Source: Stenotrophomonas sp. UBA2629 (GTDB taxonomy: Bacteria > Pseudomonadota > Gammaproteobacteria > Xanthomonadales > Xanthomonadaceae). Taken from it: a stretch of 64,000 bases of DNA. Below the pieces are notes generated by a model. That model was not told the origin of the DNA. It did no database searches and worked only from the letters and a program-made list of their open reading frames with translations. The position numbers and the translations under genes are program-made. This document shows, one piece after another, positions 15,306 through 23,875 of this stretch. Positions within the stretch are counted from its first letter, which is position 1, and each line of letters begins with the position of its first letter. The stretch lies in the NCBI GenBank assembly GCA_002359895.1, contig DEOB01000010.1, positions 1,428,125 to 1,492,124 on the forward strand. Reading direction: 5' to 3'.

Positions 15306-18008
15306 ATGGCAGAAACCGCCAAGGAAATCATCCAGGTAAACCTGGAAGACGAGATGCGCAAGAGCTACCTCGATTACGCCATGAGCGTGATCGTGGGGCG
15401 CGCACTCCCCGATGCTCGCGATGGCCTCAAGCCTGTCCATCGCCGCGTGCTGTTCGCCATGAGCGAACTGGGCGCACACAGCAACAAGCCGTACTACAAG
15501 TCAGCGCGTATCGTCGGTGACGTGATCGGTAAGTATCACCCGCACGGCGACCAGTCGGTATACGACACGCTGGTGCGCTTGGCGCAGCCGTTCTCGCTGC
15601 GTTACATGCTGGTGGACGGCCAGGGTAACTTCGGTTCGGTCGACGGCGACTCCGCCGCGGCAATGCGTTACACCGAGGCGCGCATGTCGCGGCTGGCGCA
15701 TGAGCTGATGGCCGACCTGGAAAAGGAAACCGTCGATTTCCAGCCCAACTACGACGAAAAGGAACTGGAGCCGACGGTCATGCCGACCCGGTTCCCGAAC
15801 CTGCTGGTCAATGGTTCGGCCGGTATCGCGGTGGGCATGGCGACCAACATTCCGCCGCATAACCTCACCGAAGCCCTCAATGCCTGCATCGCGCTGATCG
15901 ACGATCCGTCGATCGACGTGGATGGCTTGATGGAATACATCCCGGGCCCGGATTTCCCCACTGCTGGCATCATCAATGGCACCGCCGGCATCATCGCCGG
16001 CTATCGCACTGGCCGTGGCCGCGTGCGTATCCGTGCCAAGGCCGATATCGAAGTGGCTGACAATGGTCGTGAATCGATCATCGTCACCGAGATTCCGTAC
16101 CAGGTGAACAAGGCGCGGCTGATCGAAAAGATCGCCGAGCTGGTCAAGGAAAAGAAGCTCGAAGGCATCAGCGAGCTGCGCGATGAGTCCGACAAGGACG
16201 GCATGCGCATCTACATCGAAATCAAACGCGGCGAGTCGGCTGAGGTTGTACTCAACAACCTTTACCAGCAGACCCAGATGGAGTCGGTGTTCGGCATCAA
16301 CATGGTGGCGCTGATTGATGGCCGCCCCAAGCTGATGAACCTCAAGGAGATGCTGGAGGCGTTCCTCCGCCATCGCCGTGAAGTGGTTACCCGTCGCACC
16401 ATTTTTGAACTGCGCAAGGCGCGTGCGCGTGCGCATGTGCTGGAAGGTTTGACGGTTGCGTTGGCCAATATCGACGAAATGATCGAGCTGATCAAGACGT
16501 CGGCCAACCCGGCTGAAGCCAAGGAGCGCATGCTGGCCAAGGTGTGGGCACCGGGCCTGGTGGGTTCGCTGCTGGCGGCCTCCGGTGCGGAAGCTTCGCG
16601 TCCGGAAGATCTGCCCAAGAGCATCGGCCTGGTCAACGGCAACTACCAGCTCAGCGATGTGCAGGCCACGCAGATCCTCGAAATGCGCCTGCACCGCCTC
16701 ACCGGGCTGGAGCAGGACAGGCTGACCGAGGAATACAAGGTTCTGCTGGAAGTCATTGCCGGCCTGATCCGCATTCTGGAAAACCCGGAAGTGCTGCTGC
16801 AGGTCATCCGCGAAGAGTTGGAAAACGTGCGCTCGGAGTTCGGCGATGCACGCCGTACCGAAATCCGTCACAGCGAAGAAGATCTCGACATCCTCGACCT
16901 GATCGCGCCGGAAGATGTGGTGGTGACGCTGTCGCGCGCCGGCTACGTCAAGCGCCAGCCGGTCAGCGCCTACCGCGCACAGCGTCGTGGTGGCCGTGGT
17001 CGCAGTGCTGCTGCAACCAAGGACGAGGATTCGATTGAACAGCTGTGGTTGGTCAACACACACGACACGCTGTTGACCTTCACCAGCTCGGGCAAGGTGT
17101 TCTGGTTGCCGGTGCATCAGTTGCCGGAGGCCGGCTCCAATGCGCGTGGCCGCCCGATCATCAACTGGATTGCGTTGGAAAACAGCGAGCGCGTGCAAGC
17201 AGTGTTGCCGGTGCGCGAGTACGACGACAATCACTTCGTGTTCTTCGCTACCCGCAACGGTACGGTCAAGAAGACCCCGCTGAGCGAATTTGCATTCCGT
17301 TTGGCGCGCGGCAAGATCGCCATCAATCTGGATGAAAGCGATGCGCTCGTTGGCGTTGGTCTCACCGATGGCGAGCGCGATGTGCTGCTGTTTGCCTCCA
17401 ATGGCAAGACCGTGCGCTTCGGCGAAGACAAGGTCCGCTCGATGGGCCGTACCGCTACCGGCGTGCGCGGCATCAAGATGGCCAAGGGCGAAGAAGTTGT
17501 CAGTCTGATCGTGGCCGAAAGCGCCGGTGGCGTTGAGGACGAGAACGAGGATGACGGCAATGTTGCTGAAGAAGTGCTGGCAGATGGCGGCGATATCGCC
17601 GATGCCGGTGCAGACGATGCGAGCGTGCAGTACATCCTCACCGCGACCGAGAATGGCTATGGCAAGCGCACCCCGCTGGCCGACTACCCGCGCAAGGGTC
17701 GTGGTACACAGGGCGTGATCGGCATCCAGACCAGCGAGCGCAACGGCAAATTGGTCAGTGCGGTGCTGGTGGGTAACAGCGACGAAGTGTTGTTGATCTC
17801 TGACGGTGGCACCTTGGTGCGTACCCGTGGTTCGGAAATCTCGCGCGTTGGTCGCAACACGCAGGGCGTCACTCTGATCCGCCTGTCCAAGGGCGAGAAG
17901 CTGCAGGCGGTTGAACGCCTGGATGCCTCGCTGGATTCGGGCGACGATCTGGACGAGGAGGGCGAACTGCCTGCCGTGGATGCAGCACCGGCAGCGCCGG
18001 AAGCCTGA
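15306..18008 (+). CDS. gyrA: DNA gyrase subunit A
   Basis: 900-residue breakage-reunion subunit of the type II topoisomerase that introduces negative supercoils. The catalytic tyrosine is Tyr122 (AMRYTEARM). The quinolone-resistance region reads HPHGDQSVYDTLV, so position 83 is Gln (codon CAG at 15552-15554) and Asp87 is kept. The C-terminal beta-pinwheel carries the GyrA box QRRGGRGRS. An acidic, low-complexity insertion (GGVEDENEDDGNVAEEV, about residues 743-765) interrupts the pinwheel, and the C-terminal tail is also acidic (SGDDLDEEGE). Both may tune DNA wrapping; that is inference. Followed by a strong terminator. Confidence 0.98.
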   Translation: MAETAKEIIQVNLEDEMRKSYLDYAMSVIVGRALPDARDGLKPVHRRVLFAMSELGAHSNKPYYKSARIVGDVIGKYHPHGDQSVYDTLVRLAQPFSLRYMLVDGQGNFGSVDGDSAAAMRYTEARMSRLAHELMADLEKETVDFQPNYDEKELEPTVMPTRFPNLLVNGSAGIAVGMATNIPPHNLTEALNACIALIDDPSIDVDGLMEYIPGPDFPTAGIINGTAGIIAGYRTGRGRVRIRAKADIEVADNGRESIIVTEIPYQVNKARLIEKIAELVKEKKLEGISELRDESDKDGMRIYIEIKRGESAEVVLNNLYQQTQMESVFGINMVALIDGRPKLMNLKEMLEAFLRHRREVVTRRTIFELRKARARAHVLEGLTVALANIDEMIELIKTSANPAEAKERMLAKVWAPGLVGSLLAASGAEASRPEDLPKSIGLVNGNYQLSDVQATQILEMRLHRLTGLEQDRLTEEYKVLLEVIAGLIRILENPEVLLQVIREELENVRSEFGDARRTEIRHSEEDLDILDLIAPEDVVVTLSRAGYVKRQPVSAYRAQRRGGRGRSAAATKDEDSIEQLWLVNTHDTLLTFTSSGKVFWLPVHQLPEAGSNARGRPIINWIALENSERVQAVLPVREYDDNHFVFFATRNGTVKKTPLSEFAFRLARGKIAINLDESDALVGVGLTDGERDVLLFASNGKTVRFGEDKVRSMGRTATGVRGIKMAKGEEVVSLIVAESAGGVEDENEDDGNVAEEVLADGGDIADAGADDASVQYILTATENGYGKRTPLADYPRKGRGTQGVIGIQTSERNGKLVSAVLVGNSDEVLLISDGGTLVRTRGSEISRVGRNTQGVTLIRLSKGEKLQAVERLDASLDSGDDLDEEGELPAVDAAPAAPEA

Positions 18009-18067
18009 TCACTGTAGTGGTTGAATGAAAAGCGCCGGCAATGCCGGCGTGCTGTTCGCCTAAGAAT

Positions 18068-18104
18068 AACGCCGCGATTCCAAACAGAATCGCGGCGTTT
18101 TTTT
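18068..18104 (+). terminator. Rho-independent terminator after gyrA
   Basis: A perfect 13-bp stem AACGCCGCGATTC / GAATCGCGGCGTT with CAAACA loop and a run of seven T. A smaller GCCGGC/GCCGGC hairpin precedes it. One of the strongest terminators in the window. Confidence 0.95.
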
Positions 18105-18449
18105 ATACCAAAGCGGCTATCTGTGATCGTCTCCGGCGGCGAGAATGTTTCTCCATTGGAATTGGAAGGCATGCGGTAAGGAGCCTGCTGAGTTGGATCA
18201 CGCCGCAGCGTTGGTGCATTGCCTGGCTCAGATGGCGGACTTCAAAGTGCCGCGTAGTTTTGTCGCCGGCCCGTCGCCGCGTACCTCGACCGGGCCAAAC
18301 ATCTATTGGGCAGCCAATAGCGCAAAATAAGGAATGGTGACGTGTTGCCTGAGCCGACGTCTGACAGTGCCAGCAGCGGCGGGCACACAATTGCAGCGCA
18401 GGTGGGAAGGTTGTAGCATCGGCTGAACACACATAGAACAAGGATGTTT
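18105..18449. other. 345-bp gap between gyrA and the TonB_C-like gene, no gene seen
   Basis: Short open frames exist on both strands (for example 18145-18330 plus) but lack ribosome sites and recognisable protein character. GC content is lower than in surrounding genes. Presumably it carries the promoter of the gene at 18450; no consensus -35/-10 pair was convincing. Confidence 0.4.
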
Positions 18450-18848
18450 ATGTACGTCAAACGATTGTCGCTCGTGGTTTTCGCTCTGATCGGATTGATA
18501 AGTGCGCCAGCTTTTGCTGCTGACGATGCGCCCTTGGATTTAGGCCCAGCTGAAGCTCTGAAGTATTGGAAGCCCAAGGAGGGCGCATTCAGTCCAGAGA
18601 CCAGGGCGGACCCCGCTCGGGTGGCCTTTGCCGAAGATGTCACAGTGGGATACACCGTGACCAAGCGTGGCCGCACCAAAGATGTGTATGTCATTGAGGC
18701 CAAGCCCGCAGGCGCGAGCGTTGAGTGGGCGTTGAATGCTGTTAAAGCAATGCGCTTTGAGCCGACTGAGAGCAATCCGTCGCGGCAGCCGGTTCGTAGT
18801 CAGCTATCAACACACTGGAGTTCCGGCGGGGCCGCGGATAAGCCTTGA
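18450..18848 (+). CDS. Secreted TonB C-terminal-domain-like protein
   Basis: About 132 residues: a signal peptide (cleavage likely after APAFA) and a small domain. Its VTVGYTVTKRGRTKDVYVIEAKPAG and WALNAVKAMRFEPTE segments resemble the TonB C-terminal fold (strand-helix-strand with a terminal AV..W.FxPA-like motif). There is no N-terminal membrane anchor or proline-rich linker as in true TonB, so energy transduction is doubtful. Such stand-alone periplasmic domains are frequent in Xanthomonadaceae. ATG 18450 is preferred over 18444 because AAGG then has a 6-nt spacing. Function unknown. Confidence 0.65.
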   Translation: MYVKRLSLVVFALIGLISAPAFAADDAPLDLGPAEALKYWKPKEGAFSPETRADPARVAFAEDVTVGYTVTKRGRTKDVYVIEAKPAGASVEWALNAVKAMRFEPTESNPSRQPVRSQLSTHWSSGGAADKP

Positions 18849-18902
18849 TTGATACAGGGTGCCGTGGCTCGGTCGCGGCACCTTGAACGAAATCATCCGA
18901 CG

Positions 18903-19295
18903 TCAGCGCGGCACACGCACCATGCGTTCCAGCAGGTGCTCGACGATCCCCGCTGGGTTGCTGGTGCGGCCGACGTGGGTGACCGAAGTCTGCACGACGG
19001 AGCTGCGCTTGGCGGTCAGGAAATGAAAGCGTGCGCGTGGCGGCAGTTTGGCGATGGGGCCGGCGTCGGGTTGGCCTTCGCAGATGGCGACGATGGCATC
19101 GAGCCAGGGTTGCACGGCGTCGATATCCAACTGCGGTGCAAATGCCTGCAGACGGGCGACATCGATCTCGATGGCGGCCTGCAGATGTGCCGCGCCAGGG
19201 CAGGACACGATCACCCCGACATTGATGAACTCCTCGCGCTCCACCCGCGGTACCACGCGGATGACGGCATAGTCATAGGTGTGCAGTGTGGGCAC
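18903..19295 (-). CDS. DUF3037 family protein, partner of the HipA-like kinase
   Basis: 130 residues beginning TLHTYDYAVIRVVPRVEREEFINVGVIVSC, which matches DUF3037 (YxYxVIRVVPRVERGEFxNVGVIL). The middle holds a short acidic helix-rich segment and PRARFHFLTAKRSSVVQTSVTHVG. Start is GTG 19295, preceded by a perfect AGGAGG with 6-nt spacing located inside the 3' end of the upstream kinase gene. The two frames overlap by 23 bp, so the pair is co-transcribed and co-regulated. Function unknown; small DUF3037 proteins are repeatedly found beside HipA-like genes. No membrane segment or signal. Confidence 0.8.
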   Translation of the reverse strand: MPTLHTYDYAVIRVVPRVEREEFINVGVIVSCPGAAHLQAAIEIDVARLQAFAPQLDIDAVQPWLDAIVAICEGQPDAGPIAKLPPRARFHFLTAKRSSVVQTSVTHVGRTSNPAGIVEHLLERMVRVPR

Positions 19296-20076
19296 GGATG
19301 GCCTCCTGTACGAAGGCATCGCGAAGCTGCAGGCGGCGTTTGAGGTAATCGGAATAAGCCTGGCGGTAGCTGTGTGCGTCGCTGAAAAACGGCTCGTTCT
19401 GCAGCCAACTTTCTGGAATGTCAGCCACGGCGGCATCGATCACGGCGTCGGTCAGTAGCGGCGCCAGCGCGGTATCCGCGTCGGCAATGGCCCCGGCGAA
19501 AGGCAGCAGCACGTGGTCGGCAATGAGTTTGAACGGCTTGGCGCAGGCTTCGCCCGCATGTTCCCAGTCGTGATGAAAATACAGCGCCGCGCCGTGGTCG
19601 ATGAGATACAGCTTGCGGTGCCAGACCATCAGGTTGGGGTTGCGTGCGGTGCGGTCTACATTGCTGGTGAAGGCGTCGAACCAGACGATGCGTGAGGCCA
19701 GTTCAGCGTCGGGCTGCATTGCGGCGGGGTCGTAGTTGATCGCACCCGGCAGGTAATCGCTGCCAAGATTGGTGCCTTCGCTGGCGCGGATCAGGTCCTG
19801 GATTTCCGGGTCCGGCTCGGTGCGTGCGAATTCGCGGTCCAACTCGACCAGTGCCATGTCAGGCATCGGCAGTTGCAGTGCCTGCGCCAATCTGCCGACC
19901 ACCAGTTCGGCGATCAGCGCCTTGGGCCCTTGGCCGGCGCCACGGAACTTGAGCACATACATGCCGTCGTCATCGGCCTCGATGACTGCGGGCAATGAGC
20001 CGCCTTCGCGCAGCGGTGTGATGTAGCGGGTGGCGTGTACGGTCTTCAATGCGGCAGGCCGGTACGGAGAAGCCAT
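19273..20076 (-). CDS. HipA-like Ser/Thr kinase family protein (HipA_2)
   Basis: 267 residues resembling the kinase core of HipA without its N-terminal subdomain. Visible elements: a nucleotide-binding lysine in GMYVLKFRGAGQGPKALIAE (about residue 43), a catalytic-loop equivalent FDAFTSNVDRTARNPNLMVW (Asp and Asn about residues 134-146), and a metal-binding equivalent YLIDHGAALYF (about 157). These fit the HipA/PI-kinase-like fold. Classical HipA toxins phosphorylate GltX and pair with HipB; here there is no HipB-like DNA-binding partner but a DUF3037 protein instead. Function unknown; activity is inferred from motifs. ATG 20076 follows a CCGTACC/GGAG-poor region with no strong ribosome site. 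Confidence 0.75.
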   Translation of the reverse strand: MASPYRPAALKTVHATRYITPLREGGSLPAVIEADDDGMYVLKFRGAGQGPKALIAELVVGRLAQALQLPMPDMALVELDREFARTEPDPEIQDLIRASEGTNLGSDYLPGAINYDPAAMQPDAELASRIVWFDAFTSNVDRTARNPNLMVWHRKLYLIDHGAALYFHHDWEHAGEACAKPFKLIADHVLLPFAGAIADADTALAPLLTDAVIDAAVADIPESWLQNEPFFSDAHSYRQAYSDYLKRRLQLRDAFVQEAIRAHTAHL

Positions 20077-20118
20077 AAGCCTAGCGTAAAGCGGGCGTGA
20101 CTTGCGTGGCTGACGCGC

Positions 20119-20661
20119 TCAGGCGGTGGCCTCAAACGCGTCGTGATAGTGCACCTGTGCAACCGGCGGTTCACCGCTGAATGACAGTGTTTGAAAGTAC
20201 TCGGCGGGCACGCCGGCCAACGTCAATGCGGGCAGCGCATTGAAACCGAACCGTGCGTAGTAAGCCGGCTCCCCCAGCAATACGCAGCCTGCGCTTCCCA
20301 TCGCCTGCAATCGTTGTATGGCAGCGTGCATCAGGGCTGAGCCAATCCCTTGTCGCTGATGTGAGGGTGCCACTGAAATGGGCCCCAGGCCGTGCCAGCC
20401 GGTATCCCCCGAAGAAAGCGATACGGGCGACACTGCGACGTGCCCGACAAGCACGCCCTGTTTCAGTGCGACCAGCGAAAGTGTCAGCTGATCCGCTTTG
20501 CGCAACGCCGCGATGATGAACTGTTCGGTATGGCTGGAATACGGTTGGTCGGCGAATGCGGTTTGAGTGAGTTGGGCAATCGCCTCGATATCGTCGGGGC
20601 GTTCGTCACGGATGTGCAGGTCGATATCGCTGTTGGATGACGGTGGTGTTGGCAGGGACAT
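20119..20661 (-). CDS. GNAT-family N-acetyltransferase (YhbS-like)
   Basis: 180 residues. Acetyl-CoA-binding motif A is GLGPISVAPSHQRQGIGSALMHAAI (QRQGIG), and GEPAYYARFGFNAL is the family-typical motif after it. This combination is typical of the YhbS group of putative acetyltransferases. ATG 20661 (MSLPTPPSSNSD) is chosen; an upstream extension of 27 residues is Arg/Ser-rich and not conserved. Substrate unknown. Stands 42 bp before (upstream of) the HipA-like gene on the same strand and could share its transcript. Confidence 0.8.
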   Translation of the reverse strand: MSLPTPPSSNSDIDLHIRDERPDDIEAIAQLTQTAFADQPYSSHTEQFIIAALRKADQLTLSLVALKQGVLVGHVAVSPVSLSSGDTGWHGLGPISVAPSHQRQGIGSALMHAAIQRLQAMGSAGCVLLGEPAYYARFGFNALPALTLAGVPAEYFQTLSFSGEPPVAQVHYHDAFEATA

Positions 20662-20895
20662 GCGGTTGGCTTCCGGTGAAGTGCATGTCCGCCATGATGT
20701 AGGCAAGGGCGATGGACGGAAAGCGCTGCGATTGGTCTGCATCGCAACGTACAGCGCCCGCAGGAGGTAGTCTGTGGGCGGTCGCGGCAGTTACTGTTGC
20801 GACGTGCAGTGCTTCCTTCAACCAGTACGGACGGTGCGGTTTATGGAGCGGGCCTCAGTGCAACCGAATCGTGTCAGGCAGTTCTGGAGAAATGC

Positions 20896-22011
20896 GTGAA
20901 GTACAACGGCAGGAAGGGCAGGGCGTTGCTGCATCAGCGTGGTTCGTTGGTCTGTTTGTTGCTGCTGGCGCTGGTTGGCTGCAACACCGTGCCGCAAGCG
21001 CCTGTCGCCCCGGTGCAGGATGTGCGGGCTGACATCGAGCGGCGCATCCCTGCCAAGACGTCGGACCGGGACGGTTGGGCAGCGGATATCGAGGCGGCCT
21101 TCGTTGCACAGCGCATCCAACCCAATGTCGAAAACATCTGCGCGGTGCTGGCGGTGATCGAGCAGGAGTCGGGCTACCAGGCTGATCCCCCGGTTGCCAA
21201 TCTGCCGCAGGTCGCGCGGCAGGAAATCCGCCGCCGTGCATCGGCAAAACGCATCCCTGCGATGCTGGTGGACGCGGGTTTGAGAGTCAAAGCGGCCGAT
21301 GGCAGAAGCTATGGCGACAAACTTGCCGGCGTGCGTACCGAGCGTGATCTGAGCCGTCTGTATGAAGAAATCATCGACCGCCTGCCGATGGGCAAGCGCT
21401 TGTTTGCCGGCAGCAACCCGGTGCAGACCGGTGGCGCGATGCAGGTGAGCATTCCATTTGCTCAGGCCCATGCGCAGGGCTATCCGTACCCGATGCAGAG
21501 CGGTATTCGCGATGAGGTGTTCAGCCGTCGCGGTGGCGTTTACTTCGGCACGATGCATTTGTTGGGCTATCAAACGCCGTATACGCGCAAGGTGCATCGC
21601 TTTGCCGACTACAACGCGGGCTGGTATGCCAGCCGCAATGCGGCGTTTCAGAGTGCGGTGGCGACAGCAACCGGTACCCCGCTTGAACTGGATGGCGATG
21701 TTCTGCTGCCGGGTGCGCCGCTGGACAAGCCGGGCCAGACCGAACGCGCGGTGCGTTCGCTCAGTGCGCAGTTGCAGATGGATGAGGGGGAAATACGACG
21801 CGGGCTGGAGCAGGCCGGTACCTTGTCCTTCAGCGAAAGTGAACTGCATGGCCGTGTATTCGCCATCGCCGAGGCGCGGACAGGGCAGGTGTTGCCGCGT
21901 GCGGTGATTCCGGGCATCCGCTTGGACAGCCCCAAGATCACCCGCGAGCTGACCACCGAGTGGTTTGCCAACCGGGTGGATGAGCGTTACCGGCAGTGCC
22001 TACAACGGTGA
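20896..22011 (+). CDS. DUF1615 lipoprotein
   Basis: 371 residues. The signal sequence ends in a lipobox LALVGC (cysteine near residue 29). The mature part has an E-rich helix EQESGYQADPPVANLP reminiscent of lysozyme-like transglycosylases, plus GGAMQVSIPFAQAHAQGYPYP and FADYNAGWYASRNAAFQ. This is the DUF1615 family, predicted outer-membrane lipoproteins with a possible lytic transglycosylase-like fold. GTG 20896 with GGAG upstream is chosen so that the signal peptide is N-terminal; the open frame 33 codons upstream would internalise it. Enzymatic function unproven. Confidence 0.75.
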   Translation: MKYNGRKGRALLHQRGSLVCLLLLALVGCNTVPQAPVAPVQDVRADIERRIPAKTSDRDGWAADIEAAFVAQRIQPNVENICAVLAVIEQESGYQADPPVANLPQVARQEIRRRASAKRIPAMLVDAGLRVKAADGRSYGDKLAGVRTERDLSRLYEEIIDRLPMGKRLFAGSNPVQTGGAMQVSIPFAQAHAQGYPYPMQSGIRDEVFSRRGGVYFGTMHLLGYQTPYTRKVHRFADYNAGWYASRNAAFQSAVATATGTPLELDGDVLLPGAPLDKPGQTERAVRSLSAQLQMDEGEIRRGLEQAGTLSFSESELHGRVFAIAEARTGQVLPRAVIPGIRLDSPKITRELTTEWFANRVDERYRQCLQR

Positions 22012-22053
22012 GGGTTGGGGCGCGCCTGCGCCCTGATTCACCCCGGTATGAAC

Positions 22054-22716
22054 TCAGATTCTGATCGGGTGCCGCGCCAGCGCGCGCGAGCCGGTGATGA
22101 TCATGCGGATCATCTGCGACATCTGCTCGATCAGCTCCGGATCTTTCTCTTCCGGTAGATCCATCGCCATGCCGCCCATTGCGAAAATCAGGCGGGTGAT
22201 GGCTTTGGCAGCCAGCGCGGGGGCGTAGAGCGTGGCGTTGTCGAGTGCGGCCAGCCGTACCAGGTCCACCTGCAGCTCTTCTTCGAAATAACCCAGCTCA
22301 CGGTCCACCGCCTCCTTGAAAGCATCCGAACCGGCGGTGCCTTCGCGCAGCAGCACATGCATCAGGCGGTCATCGGCGCGCAGTTGCTCCATAAAGGTTT
22401 CAACCGACAACCGGATCACCCCCCGATTGCTGTCAGCCGCGCGCAGTCGGGCCTGGCCGATGATGGTGCGCAGCGAGCGGCCGGCCAGGTCGATCAAGGC
22501 CACGGTCAGTTCATCCATGTCGCGGAACTGACGATAGAACGAATTGGGCGCGATGCCGGCTTCACGCGCCACTTCGCGCAGGCTCAGCGTGGAGACGCTG
22601 CGGTGGGGGCCGATGAGGGCGAGCGCAGCGGCCAGCAGGTCGTCACGCGAGATCGAGGCCTTGCGCGCGGGGTGCAGGTCGTCTGGTGCGGCAGTGGGCT
22701 GGTCGTGGGTGCTCAT
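22054..22716 (-). CDS. TetR-family repressor of unsaturated fatty acid synthesis (DesT/FabR-like)
   Basis: 220 residues. The N-terminal HTH (about 26-72, with REVAREAGIAPNSFYRQFRDMDEL) contains the SFYRQFRDMDEL sequence typical of FabR/DesT. The C-terminal domain ends in a hydrophobic helix likely contacting acyl-CoA. In Pseudomonas, DesT senses the unsaturated/saturated acyl-CoA ratio and represses desCB. Here it is divergent from exactly such a reductase/desaturase pair with a palindrome in the 94-bp gap. ATG 22716 follows a TTG; the ATG is preferred. FabR versus DesT identity cannot be separated by eye, but context favours DesT-like regulation. Confidence 0.85.
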   Translation of the reverse strand: MSTHDQPTAAPDDLHPARKASISRDDLLAAALALIGPHRSVSTLSLREVAREAGIAPNSFYRQFRDMDELTVALIDLAGRSLRTIIGQARLRAADSNRGVIRLSVETFMEQLRADDRLMHVLLREGTAGSDAFKEAVDRELGYFEEELQVDLVRLAALDNATLYAPALAAKAITRLIFAMGGMAMDLPEEKDPELIEQMSQMIRMIITGSRALARHPIRI

Positions 22717-22759
22717 CAAGGCTTTGGCGGTCAGGACGATGAATCATAGCCTGTGTTGC

Positions 22760-22779
22760 GTATATACAGCTGTATACAC
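22760..22779. promoter_or_regulatory. Palindromic operator for the DesT/FabR-like regulator
   Basis: TATACAGCTGTATA at 22763-22776 is a perfect 14-bp palindrome. It extends to 20 bp (22760-22779) with one mismatched pair. It lies midway between the divergent regulator (start 22716) and the reductase gene (start 22811), where DesT/FabR sites are found in other gammaproteobacteria. Confidence 0.7.
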
Positions 22780-22810
22780 ACTCGTATGCTCGCCCGTATA
22801 GTGCGTCCCC

Positions 22811-23872
22811 ATGAGTGCTGTCTACCGCAATGCCACGCCGCCGACGATTCCCTGGCTGAGCGAGGGCTTCTTTGATTTCTGGTCGTCCCGGGTGCATCCG
22901 CTATGGACGCTGCGCCGCCCGCTGGCCCGGCTGGTGGCCCGCCACACGGCCAGTTGCGACGCGGTGACGCTGGAATTGCAGCCCAATCGGCACTTCAAAG
23001 GGCTGCTGGCCGGGCAGCACGTCAACCTTGGCGTCGAGGTGGAAGGCCGCCTGACCACGCGCAGCTACAGCCCCACAGTGCTGCCGGGCGGCAATCTGGC
23101 AATTACGGTTAAAGCCATTCCCGATGGCAAAGTCAGCAGCCATCTGGCACAAAATGCGCCGCTCGGTACGGTATTTGCGCTGGGCCAGGCATTTGGCGAG
23201 ATGACCGTGCCGCTCGCTGCGCCGCCGCGCCTGTTGCTGCTGGCTGCTGGCAGTGGCATCACGCCGATGCGGGCGTTGCTGCGTCAGCTGGATGCGCAGG
23301 GCATGCCGGCGCCGGTGGACCTGCGGTATTGGGCGCGCCGTCGTGAAGAGCTGTGCTTTGTCGATGAGTTGAACGCACTGGCAGGCCGCCACCCCAATTT
23401 CCGAATGCAGCTGCTGCTGACCCGCGACCCGCACACGCCGGATGCGCGGGTGGATACGCACGACTTTGCCGATGTCCGTGCATTGGAGAGCGCGCAGGTA
23501 CTTGCCTGTGGTCCGGGCGGTTTTGTTGAAGCCGCACGCCAGCGCCTGCAGGGCCAGGTGGCGGGCTTCCAGAGCGAGGCGTTCAGCCTGCTGCCGTTGC
23601 CCGCGCAGGAAGAAGGCAGTGTGCAGGTGCAGCTGCTGCGAAGCGGTCGCACGCTTACCGTGCCGCGCGGCACCGCGTTGCTGCAGGCGCTGGAAGCCGA
23701 AGGCATTCAGCCCGCCAGTGGTTGCCGCATGGGCATCTGCAATACCTGCGTGTGCGGCAAGGTTTCGGGCGTCACCCGGCACACGCTGACCGGCGATTAC
23801 GCCGACGAACCGTCCACACCGCTGAAGCTGTGCGTCAACAGCGCCAGCACCGATCTCGCTTTGGAGCTGTAG
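22811..23872 (+). CDS. Ferredoxin-NAD(P)H reductase feeding the acyl desaturase (DesC-like)
   Basis: 353-residue electron-transfer flavoprotein. The FAD-binding domain has TRSYSPTVLPGG, the NAD(P)-binding domain has LLLAAGSGITPMRALLR, and a C-terminal plant-type 2Fe-2S domain has cysteines 305, 310, 313 and 341 (GCRMGICNTC ... LCV). This layout and the adjacent desaturase match DesC of Pseudomonas, which passes electrons from NADPH to DesB. Only 3 bp separate the stop from the desaturase start. Controlled presumably by the divergent TetR regulator through the 22760-22779 operator. Confidence 0.88.
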   Translation: MSAVYRNATPPTIPWLSEGFFDFWSSRVHPLWTLRRPLARLVARHTASCDAVTLELQPNRHFKGLLAGQHVNLGVEVEGRLTTRSYSPTVLPGGNLAITVKAIPDGKVSSHLAQNAPLGTVFALGQAFGEMTVPLAAPPRLLLLAAGSGITPMRALLRQLDAQGMPAPVDLRYWARRREELCFVDELNALAGRHPNFRMQLLLTRDPHTPDARVDTHDFADVRALESAQVLACGPGGFVEAARQRLQGQVAGFQSEAFSLLPLPAQEEGSVQVQLLRSGRTLTVPRGTALLQALEAEGIQPASGCRMGICNTCVCGKVSGVTRHTLTGDYADEPSTPLKLCVNSASTDLALEL

Positions 23873-23875
23873 CCG

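Noticed and set aside
15501..17234. 577-codon open frame antisense to gyrA
   Set aside because: Compositional shadow: His/Gln/Arg/Val-rich without domain features.
18145..18330. 61-codon frame between gyrA and the TonB_C-like gene
   Set aside because: No ribosome site, no recognisable family, and it lies downstream of the gyrA terminator without a clear promoter.
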